A model generated the notes under the pieces. That model saw only the letters and a list, made by a program, of their open reading frames with translations, did not search any database and was not told the origin of the DNA. From Chthoniobacterales bacterium (GTDB taxonomy: Bacteria > Verrucomicrobiota > Verrucomicrobiia > Chthoniobacterales > JAATET01), in NCBI GenBank assembly GCA_015655545.1, contig JAATET010000066.1, forward strand, positions 1-53,059: a stretch of 53,059 nucleotides of DNA, given 5' to 3'. Shown here piece after piece: positions 1 to 9,165 of this stretch (the first letter of the stretch is position 1; each line of letters starts with the position of its first letter). The translations under genes and the position numbers were made by a program.

Positions 1-2685
1 GAGATTGGCCTGCGCATCGAGCCACCCGTGCGCGGTCGCGCGGGTCCACAACCGAAAGGCTTCGTCATAGTTCGACGGCACGATCACGCCTTTGCGATAA
101 ATATCGCCGAGCAGATTTTGCGCCTGGGGGTTGTCGTAGCCATCGGCGGCCAGCTTGAGAATTTGATAGGCCCTGGACGGATCCTTCGCCACGCCCTTGC
201 CGAAGAAATACGCCTGGCCGAGCTTGAACATCGCCTGAGGCTCGAGGAGTTTCACGCTTCTTTCATACCAGGCGAAGGCTTCCTTGTCGTTTTGATCGGT
301 GCCGCGCCCGCTCGCGAACAGATCGCCGACCTGATACATCGCCTCGCTGTTGTTTCCCACGGAAGCGGCGAGGTAAAAATATTTGAAGGCCTTGTCCGGA
401 TCGGTCGCGAGGTAGGATTTCCCAAGCAGCATTTGCGCGGATTTCGACCCGCGCTGCGAAGCCTCGTCGAGCAAGTCGCCGAGGGCCGCGAGCTGGTTCG
501 CATTCAACAAATCATTCGTCTCGGAGCCGAGCTTCGCGGTGATCTTTTCGGTCTCGTCCTTCAGCCGGTCGGCGGCCTCGGGATATTCCTGCAAGAGCTC
601 GTCGAGCAGATTCAATGCGGCCGCGTAATTCTCCGACATAGCCATTTCCTGGACGCGTTTGACCGCTTCATCGAGCGCGACTTTGCGGGCGTCCGGCGTG
701 GGCTCCGGGGTCGGAGAAGGCGTGGGAGCGGGCGCGGACGTCTCGACCGGCGTGGGGGAGGGACTCGGCTCTCTCCTGCCGGCCTCGAGCGCATTTTGCA
801 TGCCGGGCAGCACGAGAAGAATCGCGCCGATCAAAGCGGCAAGCAGCAGCACGAGGACGACGGCGACGACCAGCGGCAGCGACGAGCGCGGACGCACGGC
901 CGTTCCCATCATGCTGGGAAGTCGCGGTGGCTTGGATGGCGCGGCGGGCGCATCGCCGACCGCGTCTTCGAGCGCAGCCATGAAAGCCACCGGCGAAGGA
1001 AAGTCCGTCGAGAGCCTCATCGCGCGTCGCAACACCAGATTCGCATCCTCGGACAAGCCGGGAATGGGAATGAACGAATCCCCGGAGCCGCCCGCACCCG
1101 ACATGCCGCCCAACAAGCGATAGGCGAGACTCGCAAGGGTGAAGACATATTCCCCTCCACTCGGGGAGGCATATTGTGCCGCCGGCATTGGGACCATGGT
1201 CGCGTCCGGACTCAAAGGCGCGACGGCGGCGAAATTCAGCGCGTTGAATTTTGGGATCGTAGCTCCGGTTTCCACGTCCTTGACGAGCGTGATCCAGTGC
1301 GCGGAGAGAGCCGGGCACGGCACGCCGGTTTTTTGCACGGCCTCCAGGCCGCCCGCGAGCGACGTGAGAATCTCGAGCGCATCGCCCACCGGCAGGGTGC
1401 CGCGCTTGCGCATCGCGTCGAGCAGCGACAGGCCCTCGATCCATTCGCGCGTGACGAAGCTGAGATGGTGCGCGCGCTCGAGGCTGTAAACGCGAATGAC
1501 GGCGGGATGCTTGATCGCCTGCACGGCGGTCACCTCGTTTTCCAGTCGCGTATAGGCCTCGCTGGTCGGCAGCAAATTCGGATCGAGGATGAGGACCGCG
1601 ACGATTTTTTTCGTCTCCAGATCGCGGGCGCGGAAGGTTTTCCCAAACTCCCCGGGCTGGTAGGCGTCGAGCAATTCCAGCCGCCCGGCCAGCTTCACGC
1701 CGGGCGCGGGTTCGAGCGCGCTCGGCTCGCGCGGCGCGTCGGTGATCGTGTCCGCATCGGCGGCTTCGGCCGGCGCGCCTCCCACGGTGCCGGTGTGCGC
1801 GTTCGACACCGCATCGACGCACGTTTCGATCTCGCGCCGCAGCTCGGTCGGCGTCTGCGGGCGCTCCTCGCGATCCTTCGCCATCATGCGCTCGAGCAAC
1901 GCGATGACTTGCCGGGGCTGATCCGCGAGCAATTCCATTGGCGGCTCGCGGTGCAGGTGCTGGCTCATGACCTGCGCAAGCGATCCGCTGAAGGGCGTGC
2001 GGCCCGCGAGCATGTAATAGAGCGTGATGCCGAGGCTGTAGATGTCGGAGCGCGAATCGAGCTCGGTTTCCTCGAGCTGCTCCGGGCTCGCGAAATGCGG
2101 GGTGCCGAGAAAGCCGCCCTGCGTGAGCGTGGCCGCGTCGGCGGAATCTTTTTCCGCCGCCTTCGCGAGACCGAAGTCGATGACCTTGACCGTAAACTCG
2201 TCGTCGCCGGCCTCGCGGAGCCGTTGGTCATCCTCGCGGATGAGCATGAGATTCGACGGCTTGATATCGCGGTGGACGAGGCCTTGTTTCTCCGCGGCGG
2301 CGAGCGCGCGCGCGACTTGCGCGGCGATTTCCAGCGCCATGAGCGTGGGCACGGCGCCTTCGCGCTGCATGAAGGCCTCGACGGTCTCGCCGTCGATGAA
2401 TTCCATGGCGTAGAAATACGAGTCGTCCTCGTTGCCGAGATGGAAGACGGTGGCGACATTCGGATGGCGGATCGCCGCCGCCGCTCGTGCTTCGCGCAGG
2501 AAGCGTTGGCGCGCGACCTCGCTGTTCAGGTAGGTCGCGTTGATGACCTTGAGCGCGACGTTCGTGCGCAGATTCGTGTCGAACGCCTTATAGGTAATAC
2601 CCATCGCCCCGCGCCCGAGCTCGAAAAGCGAGCCGTCGTCGCGACGCAAGACTTCGTAATGTTGAAAACGAACGAGCTCTGCCAT
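1..2685 (-). CDS. Ser/Thr protein kinase with second degenerate kinase domain, one TM helix and Sel1 repeats (3' end beyond window)
   Basis: Membrane-anchored Hanks-type kinase of at least 895 residues; its C-terminus lies off the left edge. Visible motifs of the first domain: glycine loop LGRGAMG (23-29), Lys46 in VALK, HRDIKPSN from 138, DFG 170-172, SPE near 201, so it should be active. From about residue 310 a second kinase-like fold follows (a loop like GEFGKTFRARD, then VAVLIL), but HRD and DFG are replaced (SAHW, LNFA), which suggests a pseudokinase. A Pro/Thr-rich linker and one TM helix (about 600-623) lead to Sel1/TPR-like repeats from about 740, expected outside the cytoplasm. The start is the ATG at 2685. 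Substrate unknown. The exported protein and gpmA lie upstream on the same strand. Kinase assignment is firm; topology and pseudokinase are inferred. Confidence 0.93.
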   Translation of the reverse strand, partial: MAELVRFQHYEVLRRDDGSLFELGRGAMGITYKAFDTNLRTNVALKVINATYLNSEVARQRFLREARAAAAIRHPNVATVFHLGNEDDSYFYAMEFIDGETVEAFMQREGAVPTLMALEIAAQVARALAAAEKQGLVHRDIKPSNLMLIREDDQRLREAGDDEFTVKVIDFGLAKAAEKDSADAATLTQGGFLGTPHFASPEQLEETELDSRSDIYSLGITLYYMLAGRTPFSGSLAQVMSQHLHREPPMELLADQPRQVIALLERMMAKDREERPQTPTELRREIETCVDAVSNAHTGTVGGAPAEAADADTITDAPREPSALEPAPGVKLAGRLELLDAYQPGEFGKTFRARDLETKKIVAVLILDPNLLPTSEAYTRLENEVTAVQAIKHPAVIRVYSLERAHHLSFVTREWIEGLSLLDAMRKRGTLPVGDALEILTSLAGGLEAVQKTGVPCPALSAHWITLVKDVETGATIPKFNALNFAAVAPLSPDATMVPMPAAQYASPSGGEYVFTLASLAYRLLGGMSGAGGSGDSFIPIPGLSEDANLVLRRAMRLSTDFPSPVAFMAALEDAVGDAPAAPSKPPRLPSMMGTAVRPRSSLPLVVAVVLVLLLAALIGAILLVLPGMQNALEAGRREPSPSPTPVETSAPAPTPSPTPEPTPDARKVALDEAVKRVQEMAMSENYAAALNLLDELLQEYPEAADRLKDETEKITAKLGSETNDLLNANQLAALGDLLDEASQRGSKSAQMLLGKSYLATDPDKAFKYFYLAASVGNNSEAMYQVGDLFASGRGTDQNDKEAFAWYERSVKLLEPQAMFKLGQAYFFGKGVAKDPSRAYQILKLAADGYDNPQAQNLLGDIYRKGVIVPSNYDEAFRLWTRATAHGWLDAQANL

Positions 2686-2748
2686 CCCTGATGCCAAGCT
2701 AGGTAAGGCACGCGAGGGCAATTGACAACCTTTGCGGTCCCGCGCCGC

Positions 2749-3669
2749 TCAAAACAGCGTGTCGTCGTCCGTCGTGTCGTCGTCCGTCGTGGGGTCGTCG
2801 GGCGTCGGAGTGGAAACCGGAGTCGCACCCGGAAGCGGGGTCGCAGTGGGGGCAGGCGTGGGTGTCGGCGACCCCTGGTCTTTGTCCTTCTCCGTCGGCA
2901 CAAAGGAGAGATCGCCTTTGCCGCGGCCATCGAGCTTGAGCTTCTGGTTCACGGTCTTGGACTCGGTCTTCTTGTCGTCGGTCAGCTCCATGCGTGCGTA
3001 GCCTTCGTCGCGAAACCGGATCTTCGGATGGTGGCCCCGGTGCGCGTCGATCTCGATGCGGCGGTCGGAGACGCCGTCGAACTCGCCTTCCTCCATGATC
3101 TCGACCGTGGGCAGGTTGCCATCCGCGCTGTTTCCGGAGTCGCTGCCCGCGTCGGAGCTCGTCACGCTGCTCGTCGAGTCGGAGTCGTCGTCCGCGTCGG
3201 CGTCGGAAAAATCGTCGTCGCTGTCGTCGATCTGATTGTCGCCGCCGGTGACCGTCCATTCGACAAAGCCGGAGCCGTCTTTTCGGATCTTCTGCTCGAA
3301 ATCGCCATTGATGACGTTTCGCGAGAACACGATGTGATCCGGCGTCTGGATGAGGCGCTCGGTCCAGCCGGTGAAGCTGCCCCCGGAGACATAGAGCCGT
3401 TCCCATACCTGGCCGTGCACGCCGTTTTCCGCGTCCCACGAAGTAAAGGTCTCGACGCGGTGCACGCGGCCGCGTTTGGTTACGACGCTGACCTTGCCGG
3501 TCACGGGATGGCGGGCGTAGCTCGGCACGGAGTCGCCGACGATCTTGCCCGAGAAGTCGATGCCCTCCACTTCGACGGTGCCTTCGATGCGGGCGCTGGC
3601 TTTGTCCTCGGCACAAACGCTCGTCGCCAGAGCCAGACTCAACCCCGCCACCAGTCCGCGTATTTTCAT
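2749..3669 (-). CDS. Exported acidic protein of unknown function
   Basis: A 306-residue protein starting MKIRGLVAG with a clear Sec signal peptide ending near VCAED; an ATG two codons upstream (3675) is an equally possible start. The mature part has a central Asp/Ser-rich tract (DDSDDDFSDADADDDS type), a Lys/Glu/Asp-rich segment, a Pro/Thr linker of the (TP)n type and a tail of repeated TTDDD blocks. The first 130 residues of the mature protein read like a compact beta-rich domain. I recognise no family. It lies 40 bases after gpmA and 63 bases before the kinase, all on one strand, so cotranscription is possible. The acidic tracts could bind divalent cations, but no defined motif supports that. 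Confidence 0.75.
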   Translation of the reverse strand: MKIRGLVAGLSLALATSVCAEDKASARIEGTVEVEGIDFSGKIVGDSVPSYARHPVTGKVSVVTKRGRVHRVETFTSWDAENGVHGQVWERLYVSGGSFTGWTERLIQTPDHIVFSRNVINGDFEQKIRKDGSGFVEWTVTGGDNQIDDSDDDFSDADADDDSDSTSSVTSSDAGSDSGNSADGNLPTVEIMEEGEFDGVSDRRIEIDAHRGHHPKIRFRDEGYARMELTDDKKTESKTVNQKLKLDGRGKGDLSFVPTEKDKDQGSPTPTPAPTATPLPGATPVSTPTPDDPTTDDDTTDDDTLF

Positions 3670-3715
3670 GGGCATGGGAGACCGTGGCACAGGGGCGGGA
3701 TTTTGCCAGCGCGCT

Positions 3716-4462
3716 TTACTTCGACTTGCCCTGCGCGGCAACGGCGGCGGCGGCGGCGGCGATGGCTTCCTGGTCGCCGAGATAGTAGTGCCTGATCGGC
3801 TTCAAGTCGGCGTCGAGCTCGTAGACGAGCGGCACGCCGGTCGGGATGTTCAGTTCGAGAATCTCCTCCTCGCTGAGATTATCGATGTATTTTACCAGCG
3901 CGCGGAGGCTGTTGCCGTGAGCGGCGATGATGACTTTTTTGCCGGCCTTTACCTGCGGGGCGATCGTTTCCTGCCAGAGCGGGAGAAAACGGTCGACCGT
4001 GTCCTTGAGACACTCGGTGAGAGGGAGTTCGCCCTTCGGCACGCCGGCATAGCGCGGATCGTGGCCGGGGAAGCGCTCGTCGCTTTCCTCGAGTGCCGGC
4101 GGCGGGATGTCGTAGCTGCGGCGCCAGATTTTCACCTGCTCGTCGCCGAATTTCGCGGCGGTCTCGCCTTTGTTCAAGCCCTGCAGGGCGCCGTAGTGAC
4201 GCTCGTTCAGGCGCCAGCTTTTTTCCACGGGAATCCAAAGTTGATCGAGCTCGTCGAGGGCGATCCAGAGCGTGCGCAGCGCGCGCTTGAGCACGGAGAC
4301 GTAGGCGAGATCGAAAGTGAAGCCCTCGGCTTTCAGCACTTCGCCGCCGCGCCTGGCCTGTGCACGGCCTTCTTCGGTGAGGTCCACATCGTGCCAGCCG
4401 GTGAAGCGATTTTCTTTGTTCCAGGTGCTTTCGCCGTGACGGATGAGGACAAGTTTGTGCAT
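3716..4462 (-). CDS. gpmA: 2,3-bisphosphoglycerate-dependent phosphoglycerate mutase
   Basis: Interconverts 3- and 2-phosphoglycerate in glycolysis and gluconeogenesis, in the cytoplasm. The 248-residue product has the usual length. Visible motifs: the phospho-acceptor RHGES (8-12, His9), [13 protein letters not shown] from 86, and [12 protein letters not shown] around 180 with the second catalytic His182. The start is the ATG that gives [11 protein letters not shown]; reading further upstream would add residues outside the family. The C-terminus ends in an alanine-rich stretch (about ten Ala) and GKSK, a small lineage-specific tail. It diverges from the EEP-family gene with only about 45 bases between starts, so the two share a promoter region. 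Identification is secure. Confidence 0.97.
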   Translation of the reverse strand: MHKLVLIRHGESTWNKENRFTGWHDVDLTEEGRAQARRGGEVLKAEGFTFDLAYVSVLKRALRTLWIALDELDQLWIPVEKSWRLNERHYGALQGLNKGETAAKFGDEQVKIWRRSYDIPPPALEESDERFPGHDPRYAGVPKGELPLTECLKDTVDRFLPLWQETIAPQVKAGKKVIIAAHGNSLRALVKYIDNLSEEEILELNIPTGVPLVYELDADLKPIRHYYLGDQEAIAAAAAAVAAQGKSK

Positions 4463-4506
4463 TTGCAAAGGTTGGTTGCGGTGTTTATACAGGCGCGACT
4501 TCCGCG

Positions 4507-5325
4507 TTGGCAAGGCGGCTCGGATTTTCCATTTTTTTCGACACCGTGAAATTTTCCGCGATGACCTTCAACATGCAGTTCGGCCAGTCGTGGGACGCGG
4601 TCGAGCCGGACGCGGCGCCGATCGTGATCGGGGAGACGATCGAATTCCTGCGCGACGCGGATGCGGACGTGCTTTTTTTGCAGGAAGTCGAGCAGGCGCG
4701 GCCGGGCGGCGCGCAGTTGTGGCCGCCGCCCAATTTCATGCGGCTCAAGGAGGCGCTGCCCGCTTATCACTCGGTCTTCGCGTATCCGAAGGTGAACCCG
4801 CACGAGCTGCCTTTCGGCGTGGCGCTGGCGATCTTCGCGAAAGTGCCGCTGACCGATTTCCACGCGCATGATCTGCCGCCGCCGCCGATCGAGTTCGAGT
4901 TCGAGGGCAAAACGGTCGCGCCGTCGCATCGCCAGCTCATTAGCGCGCGCGCGCAGATTTCCGGGCGCACCATTCGGCTGTTCAACACGCATTTGCAGGC
5001 GTTTTTCATGATCAATGGCTCCAGCGACGAATACCGCGAGCAACGCGATTTGATCGAGGCCGCGGTGCGGGCGGCGGACGGACCTGTGTTGCTGGCCGGA
5101 GATTTCAACTGCGCGCCGGAGGAAGGCCTCGTCTCGCAATTTACCGGGGCCGGATTTCGCACGGCGCAAAATACCGAGCCGACGTGGCGGCGGCGCCCCT
5201 ACGTGATGGATCATCTTTTTTACAATTCCGGATTGAAGGCGGATCACGTCGAAGTCGTGCCGACCTTGTGCTCGGATCACCATGCCGTGCGCGCAAACCT
5301 CCGCCTCGCCACCGCCATCCGCTGA
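4507..5325 (+). CDS. Endonuclease/exonuclease/phosphatase (EEP) family protein
   Basis: Predicted metal-dependent phosphodiesterase or nuclease of the EEP (DNase I-like) fold. Visible motifs: TFNMQF (catalytic Asn), FLQEVE with the metal-binding Glu near residue 60, AGDFN around 200, and [10 protein letters not shown] at the C-terminus. The substrate cannot be deduced; the family covers nucleases, sphingomyelinases and phosphatases. The start is uncertain: TTG at 4507 gives 272 residues, GTG at 4546 (259 residues) fits the first beta strand better. Neither has a good ribosome-binding site. The stop overlaps the ATG of the exonuclease III gene by one base (TGATG), implying translational coupling of two members of the same superfamily. 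Confidence 0.88.
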   Translation: MARRLGFSIFFDTVKFSAMTFNMQFGQSWDAVEPDAAPIVIGETIEFLRDADADVLFLQEVEQARPGGAQLWPPPNFMRLKEALPAYHSVFAYPKVNPHELPFGVALAIFAKVPLTDFHAHDLPPPPIEFEFEGKTVAPSHRQLISARAQISGRTIRLFNTHLQAFFMINGSSDEYREQRDLIEAAVRAADGPVLLAGDFNCAPEEGLVSQFTGAGFRTAQNTEPTWRRRPYVMDHLFYNSGLKADHVEVVPTLCSDHHAVRANLRLATAIR

Positions 5326-6092
5326 TGCGCCTGCTTTCGTGGAACGTCAACGGCATCCGCTCCGCCGTGAACAAGGGCTTCCTCGACTGGCTCGAGCGCG
5401 GCGAGGCCGATATCGTGTGCCTCCAGGAAACGAAGGCGCGTCCCGAGCAGGTCGCGCACATCGAGTGGCCGGGCAGCTACGAGCGGTTTTGGAATTCCGC
5501 GGAGAAGGCCGGCTACTCGGGCACGGCGATTTTTACCAAGGCGCCGCCGTTGGCCGTGACTTACGGAATCGGGCACGACGACCATGACCGCGAAGGGCGC
5601 GTGATCACCGCGGAATATGCGAAATTTTTTCTCGTGAACGTCTATGTGCCGAACTCGAAGCGCGAGCTCACGCGCCTTCCCTACCGGCAGCAATGGGATC
5701 GCGATTTTCTCGCGTATTTGAAAAAGCTCGAGACGACGAAGCCCGTCGTCTGGTGCGGGGATTTGAATGTCGCCCACCAGGAAATCGACCTCGCACGACC
5801 GAAGGCCAACCTGAAGACGCACGGTTTCACGGCCGAGGAGCGGGCGGGATTCGATGCGTTCGTCGCGGCCGGGTTCGTCGATACCTTTCGCGTATTCGAA
5901 AAAGCCGGCGGGCACTACACGTGGTGGAGCCAGATGGGCGGCGCACGTTCGCGGAACATCGGGTGGCGCATCGATTATTTTCTCCTTTCGCCCGCCTTGC
6001 GGCCCGCGCTGCGGCGGGCGTTCATCGAGCCCGCCACGCTGGGCAGCGATCATTGCCCGGTGGGCATTGAACTCGACCTGCCGTCCGACTAG
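5325..6092 (+). CDS. xth: Exodeoxyribonuclease III
   Basis: AP endonuclease and 3'-5' exonuclease of base-excision repair, 255 residues, close to the family length. Motifs: SWNVNGIRS (Asn7), LQETK with Glu35, WCGDLNVAH (catalytic Asp and Asn) around 140, the family signature GWRIDYFLLS, and SDHCPVGIEL at the end. The ATG at 5325 overlaps the preceding stop. An EEP paralogue lies directly upstream and a small membrane protein starts 10 bases downstream, so this is probably a three-gene unit. Identification to the ExoIII family is firm; whether it is the main AP endonuclease of the cell is not shown. Confidence 0.95.
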   Translation: MRLLSWNVNGIRSAVNKGFLDWLERGEADIVCLQETKARPEQVAHIEWPGSYERFWNSAEKAGYSGTAIFTKAPPLAVTYGIGHDDHDREGRVITAEYAKFFLVNVYVPNSKRELTRLPYRQQWDRDFLAYLKKLETTKPVVWCGDLNVAHQEIDLARPKANLKTHGFTAEERAGFDAFVAAGFVDTFRVFEKAGGHYTWWSQMGGARSRNIGWRIDYFLLSPALRPALRRAFIEPATLGSDHCPVGIELDLPSD

Positions 6093-6102
6093 GATCCTCG
6101 GC

Positions 6103-6492
6103 ATGAACATGCCCCGTCTCTCGCTGCTTTTCGGATCCATTCTCGTCGCAATGGGCGTGGGAGCGTTCGTCGCCACCGGCGGCATCCATCACACCGCGCT
6201 CATTCCCGCGGCCTTCGGCGCCGTGCTGCTGCTCTGCGGCGTGGTCGGCATCAGCGCTCCCAATCTCCGCATGCACGTGATGCATGTCGCCGCGCTGGCC
6301 GGCCTGCTCGGCTCGGCGGGCGGCCTCGGAATGTCGCTGCCAAAACTTTCCGCCGTCCTGGCCGGAACGGCTGCCCGGCCGATCGCGGTCTGGTTGCAGC
6401 TGGCGATGGGCATCGTTTCGCTGGTTTTCCTCGCCTTGTGCGTGAAGTCGTTTATCGCGGCCCGCCGCGCGCGAAAAACTTCCGTCAATTAA
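6103..6492 (+). CDS. Small four-helix membrane protein, unknown
   Basis: A 129-residue hydrophobic protein starting MNMPRLSLLFG. Four TM segments are visible: about 7-27, 33-52, 61-80 and 98-120, with a short basic tail (AARRARKTSVN). A histidine-containing loop (GGIHHTAL) follows helix 1 and NLRMHVMHVAAL leads into helix 3. The fold resembles the many small inner-membrane proteins of unknown function in this phylum. It begins 10 bases after the exonuclease gene and is probably cotranscribed. No function can be given. Confidence 0.7.
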   Translation: MNMPRLSLLFGSILVAMGVGAFVATGGIHHTALIPAAFGAVLLLCGVVGISAPNLRMHVMHVAALAGLLGSAGGLGMSLPKLSAVLAGTAARPIAVWLQLAMGIVSLVFLALCVKSFIAARRARKTSVN

Positions 6493-6561
6493 GCAAGCCG
6501 GCATCGGGTCACGAACCGCGCCGTCGCATCGCCCGTCGTTCCTTCATCATTGTTGGTGGTC

Positions 6562-6593
6562 ACCGCCGCCAAGGGAGCCGCTCCTGCGGCGGT
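6562..6593. terminator. Nested GC-rich hairpin in the 222-base spacer
   Basis: ACCGCCGC and GCGGCGGT form an 8-bp stem, with an inner GGAG/CTCC stem around a CCG loop. It lies 70 bases after the membrane-protein gene and 120 bases before the nitroreductase start. No T-run follows, so it may be a terminator without a U tract or simply RNA structure. Nothing else is evident in the spacer 6493-6714. Confidence 0.35.
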
Positions 6594-6714
6594 CAAGGCA
6601 TCGCCATCAGCCCTGCTAAAAGACTGAACTGGATATGTCGCCGGATTCTTCAAGGTCCACTGCGGTTTCCTTATTCCGCTTGCCGCGCACGCATTGCCGC
6701 GCTCCATTCCCCGC

Positions 6715-7365
6715 ATGAAGCGGATCGAGACCGAGGAACTGTTGGGAGCATTGAAGTGGCGATATGCGACGAAAAAATTCGATTCGGAGCGTCGGATCGA
6801 TCCCGAGACTTGGGCAGCCCTTGAGGAAACGCTCGTTCTCTCCCCCTCCTCTTTCGGCCTGCAACCGTGGAAATTTCTCGTGATCACCGACCCGGCCGTG
6901 AAATCTTCCCTGGTATCGCTGTCGTGGGGGCAAAAACAGCTGTCCGAGGCCTCGCACGTCGTCGTTCTCACGGTCAAACACCCCCTCACCACCGAAGACA
7001 TTCGGCGCCACATCGACCGCACCGTCGAGGTGCACGGCATTCCGATCGACACCCTCGCCGGCCTCGAAAAAGCGATCACCGGCTTCGTCGCTCAACCCGG
7101 GCTCGACATCCGCGGCTGGTCCACCCGCCAGGTTTACATCGCGCTGGGCAATTTCATGACCGCCTCCGCCTTGCTCGGGATCGACACCTGTCCGATGGAG
7201 GGCATCGACCCCGCCGCCTACGATAAAGCCCTCGGCCTCGAAGGGACTGGTTACTTCACCGTCGTCGCCTGTCCTGCCGGCTACCGCGCCGCAGACGACA
7301 AATCCTCGATCCGGCCGAAAGTTCGCTTCCCAGTCGAGCACGTATTGACAAGAATCGGCGCATGA
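6715..7365 (+). CDS. Nitroreductase family NAD(P)H-dependent oxidoreductase
   Basis: FMN-dependent reductase of nitroaromatics, quinones or related electrophiles; the physiological substrate is unknown. The 216 residues show the family marks: WRYATKKFD (FMN phosphate contact) near the N-terminus, LSPSSFGLQPWKF, RQVYIALGNFMTASALLGIDTCPMEG, and a GYFTVVACPAGYRA segment near the end. It is closest to the NfsB type. The ATG at 6715 was preferred over an upstream TTG at 6694. The stop overlaps the start of the SPFH gene by 4 bases (ATGA), so the two are translationally coupled. Confidence 0.93.
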   Translation: MKRIETEELLGALKWRYATKKFDSERRIDPETWAALEETLVLSPSSFGLQPWKFLVITDPAVKSSLVSLSWGQKQLSEASHVVVLTVKHPLTTEDIRRHIDRTVEVHGIPIDTLAGLEKAITGFVAQPGLDIRGWSTRQVYIALGNFMTASALLGIDTCPMEGIDPAAYDKALGLEGTGYFTVVACPAGYRAADDKSSIRPKVRFPVEHVLTRIGA

Positions 7366-8246
7366 ACCCCGCCCTCAAAGGCCTTATTCCCCTCGCCATC
7401 CTCCTTGCGCTCGCTCTCATGCTGGTCAGCAGCGCATTTGTCGTCGTGCAGGCCGGCCATGTGGGTGTCGTCAAACGACTCGGCGCCGTCCAGCCCGAGC
7501 CTCTCGTGGAAGGCGTCCACTTCAAGCGGCCTTTCATGGACGTTGTGGAACTGATCGATACCCGCCTCATCCCGATCAATGCCAAAGCCACCGCGGCCTC
7601 CAAGGATCTCCAAACCGTTTCGACCGAAGTCAACGTCGGCTACTCCGTGATGGGGCCGCTCGCCCCCATCATTTACCAACGCATCGGCGACACCTCGAAT
7701 GTCGCCGCCGCCCTCGTCGAGCCCGCCATTCAGGAGTCGGTAAAAGCGGTCACCGCCCAATACACCGCCGAAGAGCTCGTCACGAAACGCGCCGTCGTGA
7801 AACTGGCCATCCAGCTCGCCATCACCACCTTCATCGACAATACCCTCAAAGAAAAAGGCATCGGCACCGCCGTGCAGCTGGCCAATGTCGCCATCACCGA
7901 TTTCGCCTTCAGCGACGAATTCAACCGCGCCATCGAAGCCAAGGTCAAAGCCGAGCAGGAAGCCCTCCGCGCAATCAACGAAAAAAACATGCGCGTCACC
8001 CAAGCCCAGGCCTCCGCCTCCGAACGCACGCTCGCCGCCGACGCCTACAGCACCGAAGTCCAATCCAAAGCCCGCGCCGACGCGATCAGGCGCGAAGCCG
8101 AAGCTCTCAAAACCAGCCCCGAAATCATCCAGCTTCGCTCCATCGAAAAATGGGACGGCGTCCTGCCCCGGATCCAGGGCTCCGGCGTGGTCCCGTTTTT
8201 GAATCTCGGCTCCCTCGCCGATGAGCCGAAGCCCGCGGCAAATTAG
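7362..8246 (+). CDS. Prohibitin/SPFH-domain membrane protein
   Basis: A 294-residue protein with an N-terminal TM helix (about 9-29) followed by an SPFH/Band 7 domain (GHVGVVKRLGAVQPEPLVEGVHFKRP style), then an Ala/Glu/Lys-rich coiled coil (about 190-260) and a short Pro/Gly tail. Family members form large membrane-bound oligomers, act in membrane organisation and can restrain FtsH-type proteases. It is coupled to the nitroreductase by a 4-base overlap; its 3' end is only 22 bases before the next start. The specific role here is unknown. Confidence 0.92.
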   Translation: MNPALKGLIPLAILLALALMLVSSAFVVVQAGHVGVVKRLGAVQPEPLVEGVHFKRPFMDVVELIDTRLIPINAKATAASKDLQTVSTEVNVGYSVMGPLAPIIYQRIGDTSNVAAALVEPAIQESVKAVTAQYTAEELVTKRAVVKLAIQLAITTFIDNTLKEKGIGTAVQLANVAITDFAFSDEFNRAIEAKVKAEQEALRAINEKNMRVTQAQASASERTLAADAYSTEVQSKARADAIRREAEALKTSPEIIQLRSIEKWDGVLPRIQGSGVVPFLNLGSLADEPKPAAN

Positions 8247-8268
8247 CCGTCCCGCGAGGAGGCCGGAT

Positions 8269-9165
8269 TTGCCAATCTCCGCGTTGCCGACCGTAATTCT
8301 TGCCCAAAAAGAGTGGCTGGCCCGCCGCGCGTCGCACGAGCAGCGAGTCGCCCCCTGGATCGCCCCGCGCCTCGCCCGCTCATCGCGAGGCGAGCGGCAT
8401 CCCGTCGAGGATTTTCTCTTCGAGTATTATTCCTACCGCCCCGGCCAGCTTCTTCGCTGGCATCCAGGCATGGGGACCGTCTTGGAGGGGGCCTCCGCGG
8501 AGGAATTCCTCGCCTTTCCCCATTATCAGCGGCTCGGCGGCGGCATTGGCGTCTCGCCATCCAACCTCAAACCCTCGCGGCGGCAATTCATCCCGTGGCT
8601 GCTCGGCCTCCTCGAGGCCACTCGAGACCGCCCGCCGTTCTTCGGTTGCGCAGGCCTTCACGAGTGGGCCATGGTTTATCAAACAGAAGAAGTGCGCCAT
8701 CCTCGCTGGCCCTTGCGGCTCGGCTCGGCTGGCACCGCCGCTGTCGTCGACTCCCTTCCCGTGCGCTGCAGCCATTACGATGCGTTTCGTTTCTTCACTC
8801 CCACGGCCCGGCCGCTAAACCGCCTCCAGCCTTCGCGTTCCGATGCCCTTCATCTGGAACAAGGCGGCTGCCTCCATGCGAATATGGACCTCTACAAGTG
8901 GGCCTACAAACTCGCGCCCTTCACCCCCTCCGAACTCGTCGCCGATACCTTCGCGCTGGCTCGGGAAATTCGTGAAATCGACATGCGCGCGAGCCCTTAT
9001 GATTTTCGCACCATCGGCCTCGACCCCATCGCGATCGAGACCCCGGCCGGACGGGAGGCATACGAAGCCTGCCAGCGTCGCTTTCTGGATCGTGCCCGGC
9101 CGCTGCGAGCTCGCCTTATCGCGGTGTGTCGAAGTCTGATCCCGGCGAATTCAAACCCCGCTTAG
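8269..9165 (+). CDS. Conserved protein of the type often named 3-methyladenine DNA glycosylase
   Basis: A 298-residue protein with blocks HPVEDFLFEYYSYRPGQL, RWHPGMGTVLEGA, GCAGLHEWAMVY, LPVRCSHYDAFRFF and GGCLHANMDLYKWAYKL. I recognise these from a conserved family widely labelled 3-methyladenine DNA glycosylase, although it lacks the HhH-GPD glycosylase hallmark, so that name should be treated with caution. The start chosen is TTG at 8269 because a strong GAGGAGG (8256-8262) lies 6 bases before it; an ATG at 8221 inside the SPFH gene is the alternative. Conserved His, Cys and Asp residues suggest an enzyme. The 3' end overlaps the converging gene by 4 bases. Confidence 0.75.
   Translation: MPISALPTVILAQKEWLARRASHEQRVAPWIAPRLARSSRGERHPVEDFLFEYYSYRPGQLLRWHPGMGTVLEGASAEEFLAFPHYQRLGGGIGVSPSNLKPSRRQFIPWLLGLLEATRDRPPFFGCAGLHEWAMVYQTEEVRHPRWPLRLGSAGTAAVVDSLPVRCSHYDAFRFFTPTARPLNRLQPSRSDALHLEQGGCLHANMDLYKWAYKLAPFTPSELVADTFALAREIREIDMRASPYDFRTIGLDPIAIETPAGREAYEACQRRFLDRARPLRARLIAVCRSLIPANSNPA

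Noticed and set aside
28-2691. An 887-codon open frame on the plus strand
   Set aside because: It lies opposite the kinase gene, whose translation shows complete kinase motifs; the plus-strand protein has no recognisable domain. Long antisense frames are common at this GC content.
6493-6714. A tRNA or small RNA in the spacer
   Set aside because: No cloverleaf pattern was found, only a GC-rich hairpin.
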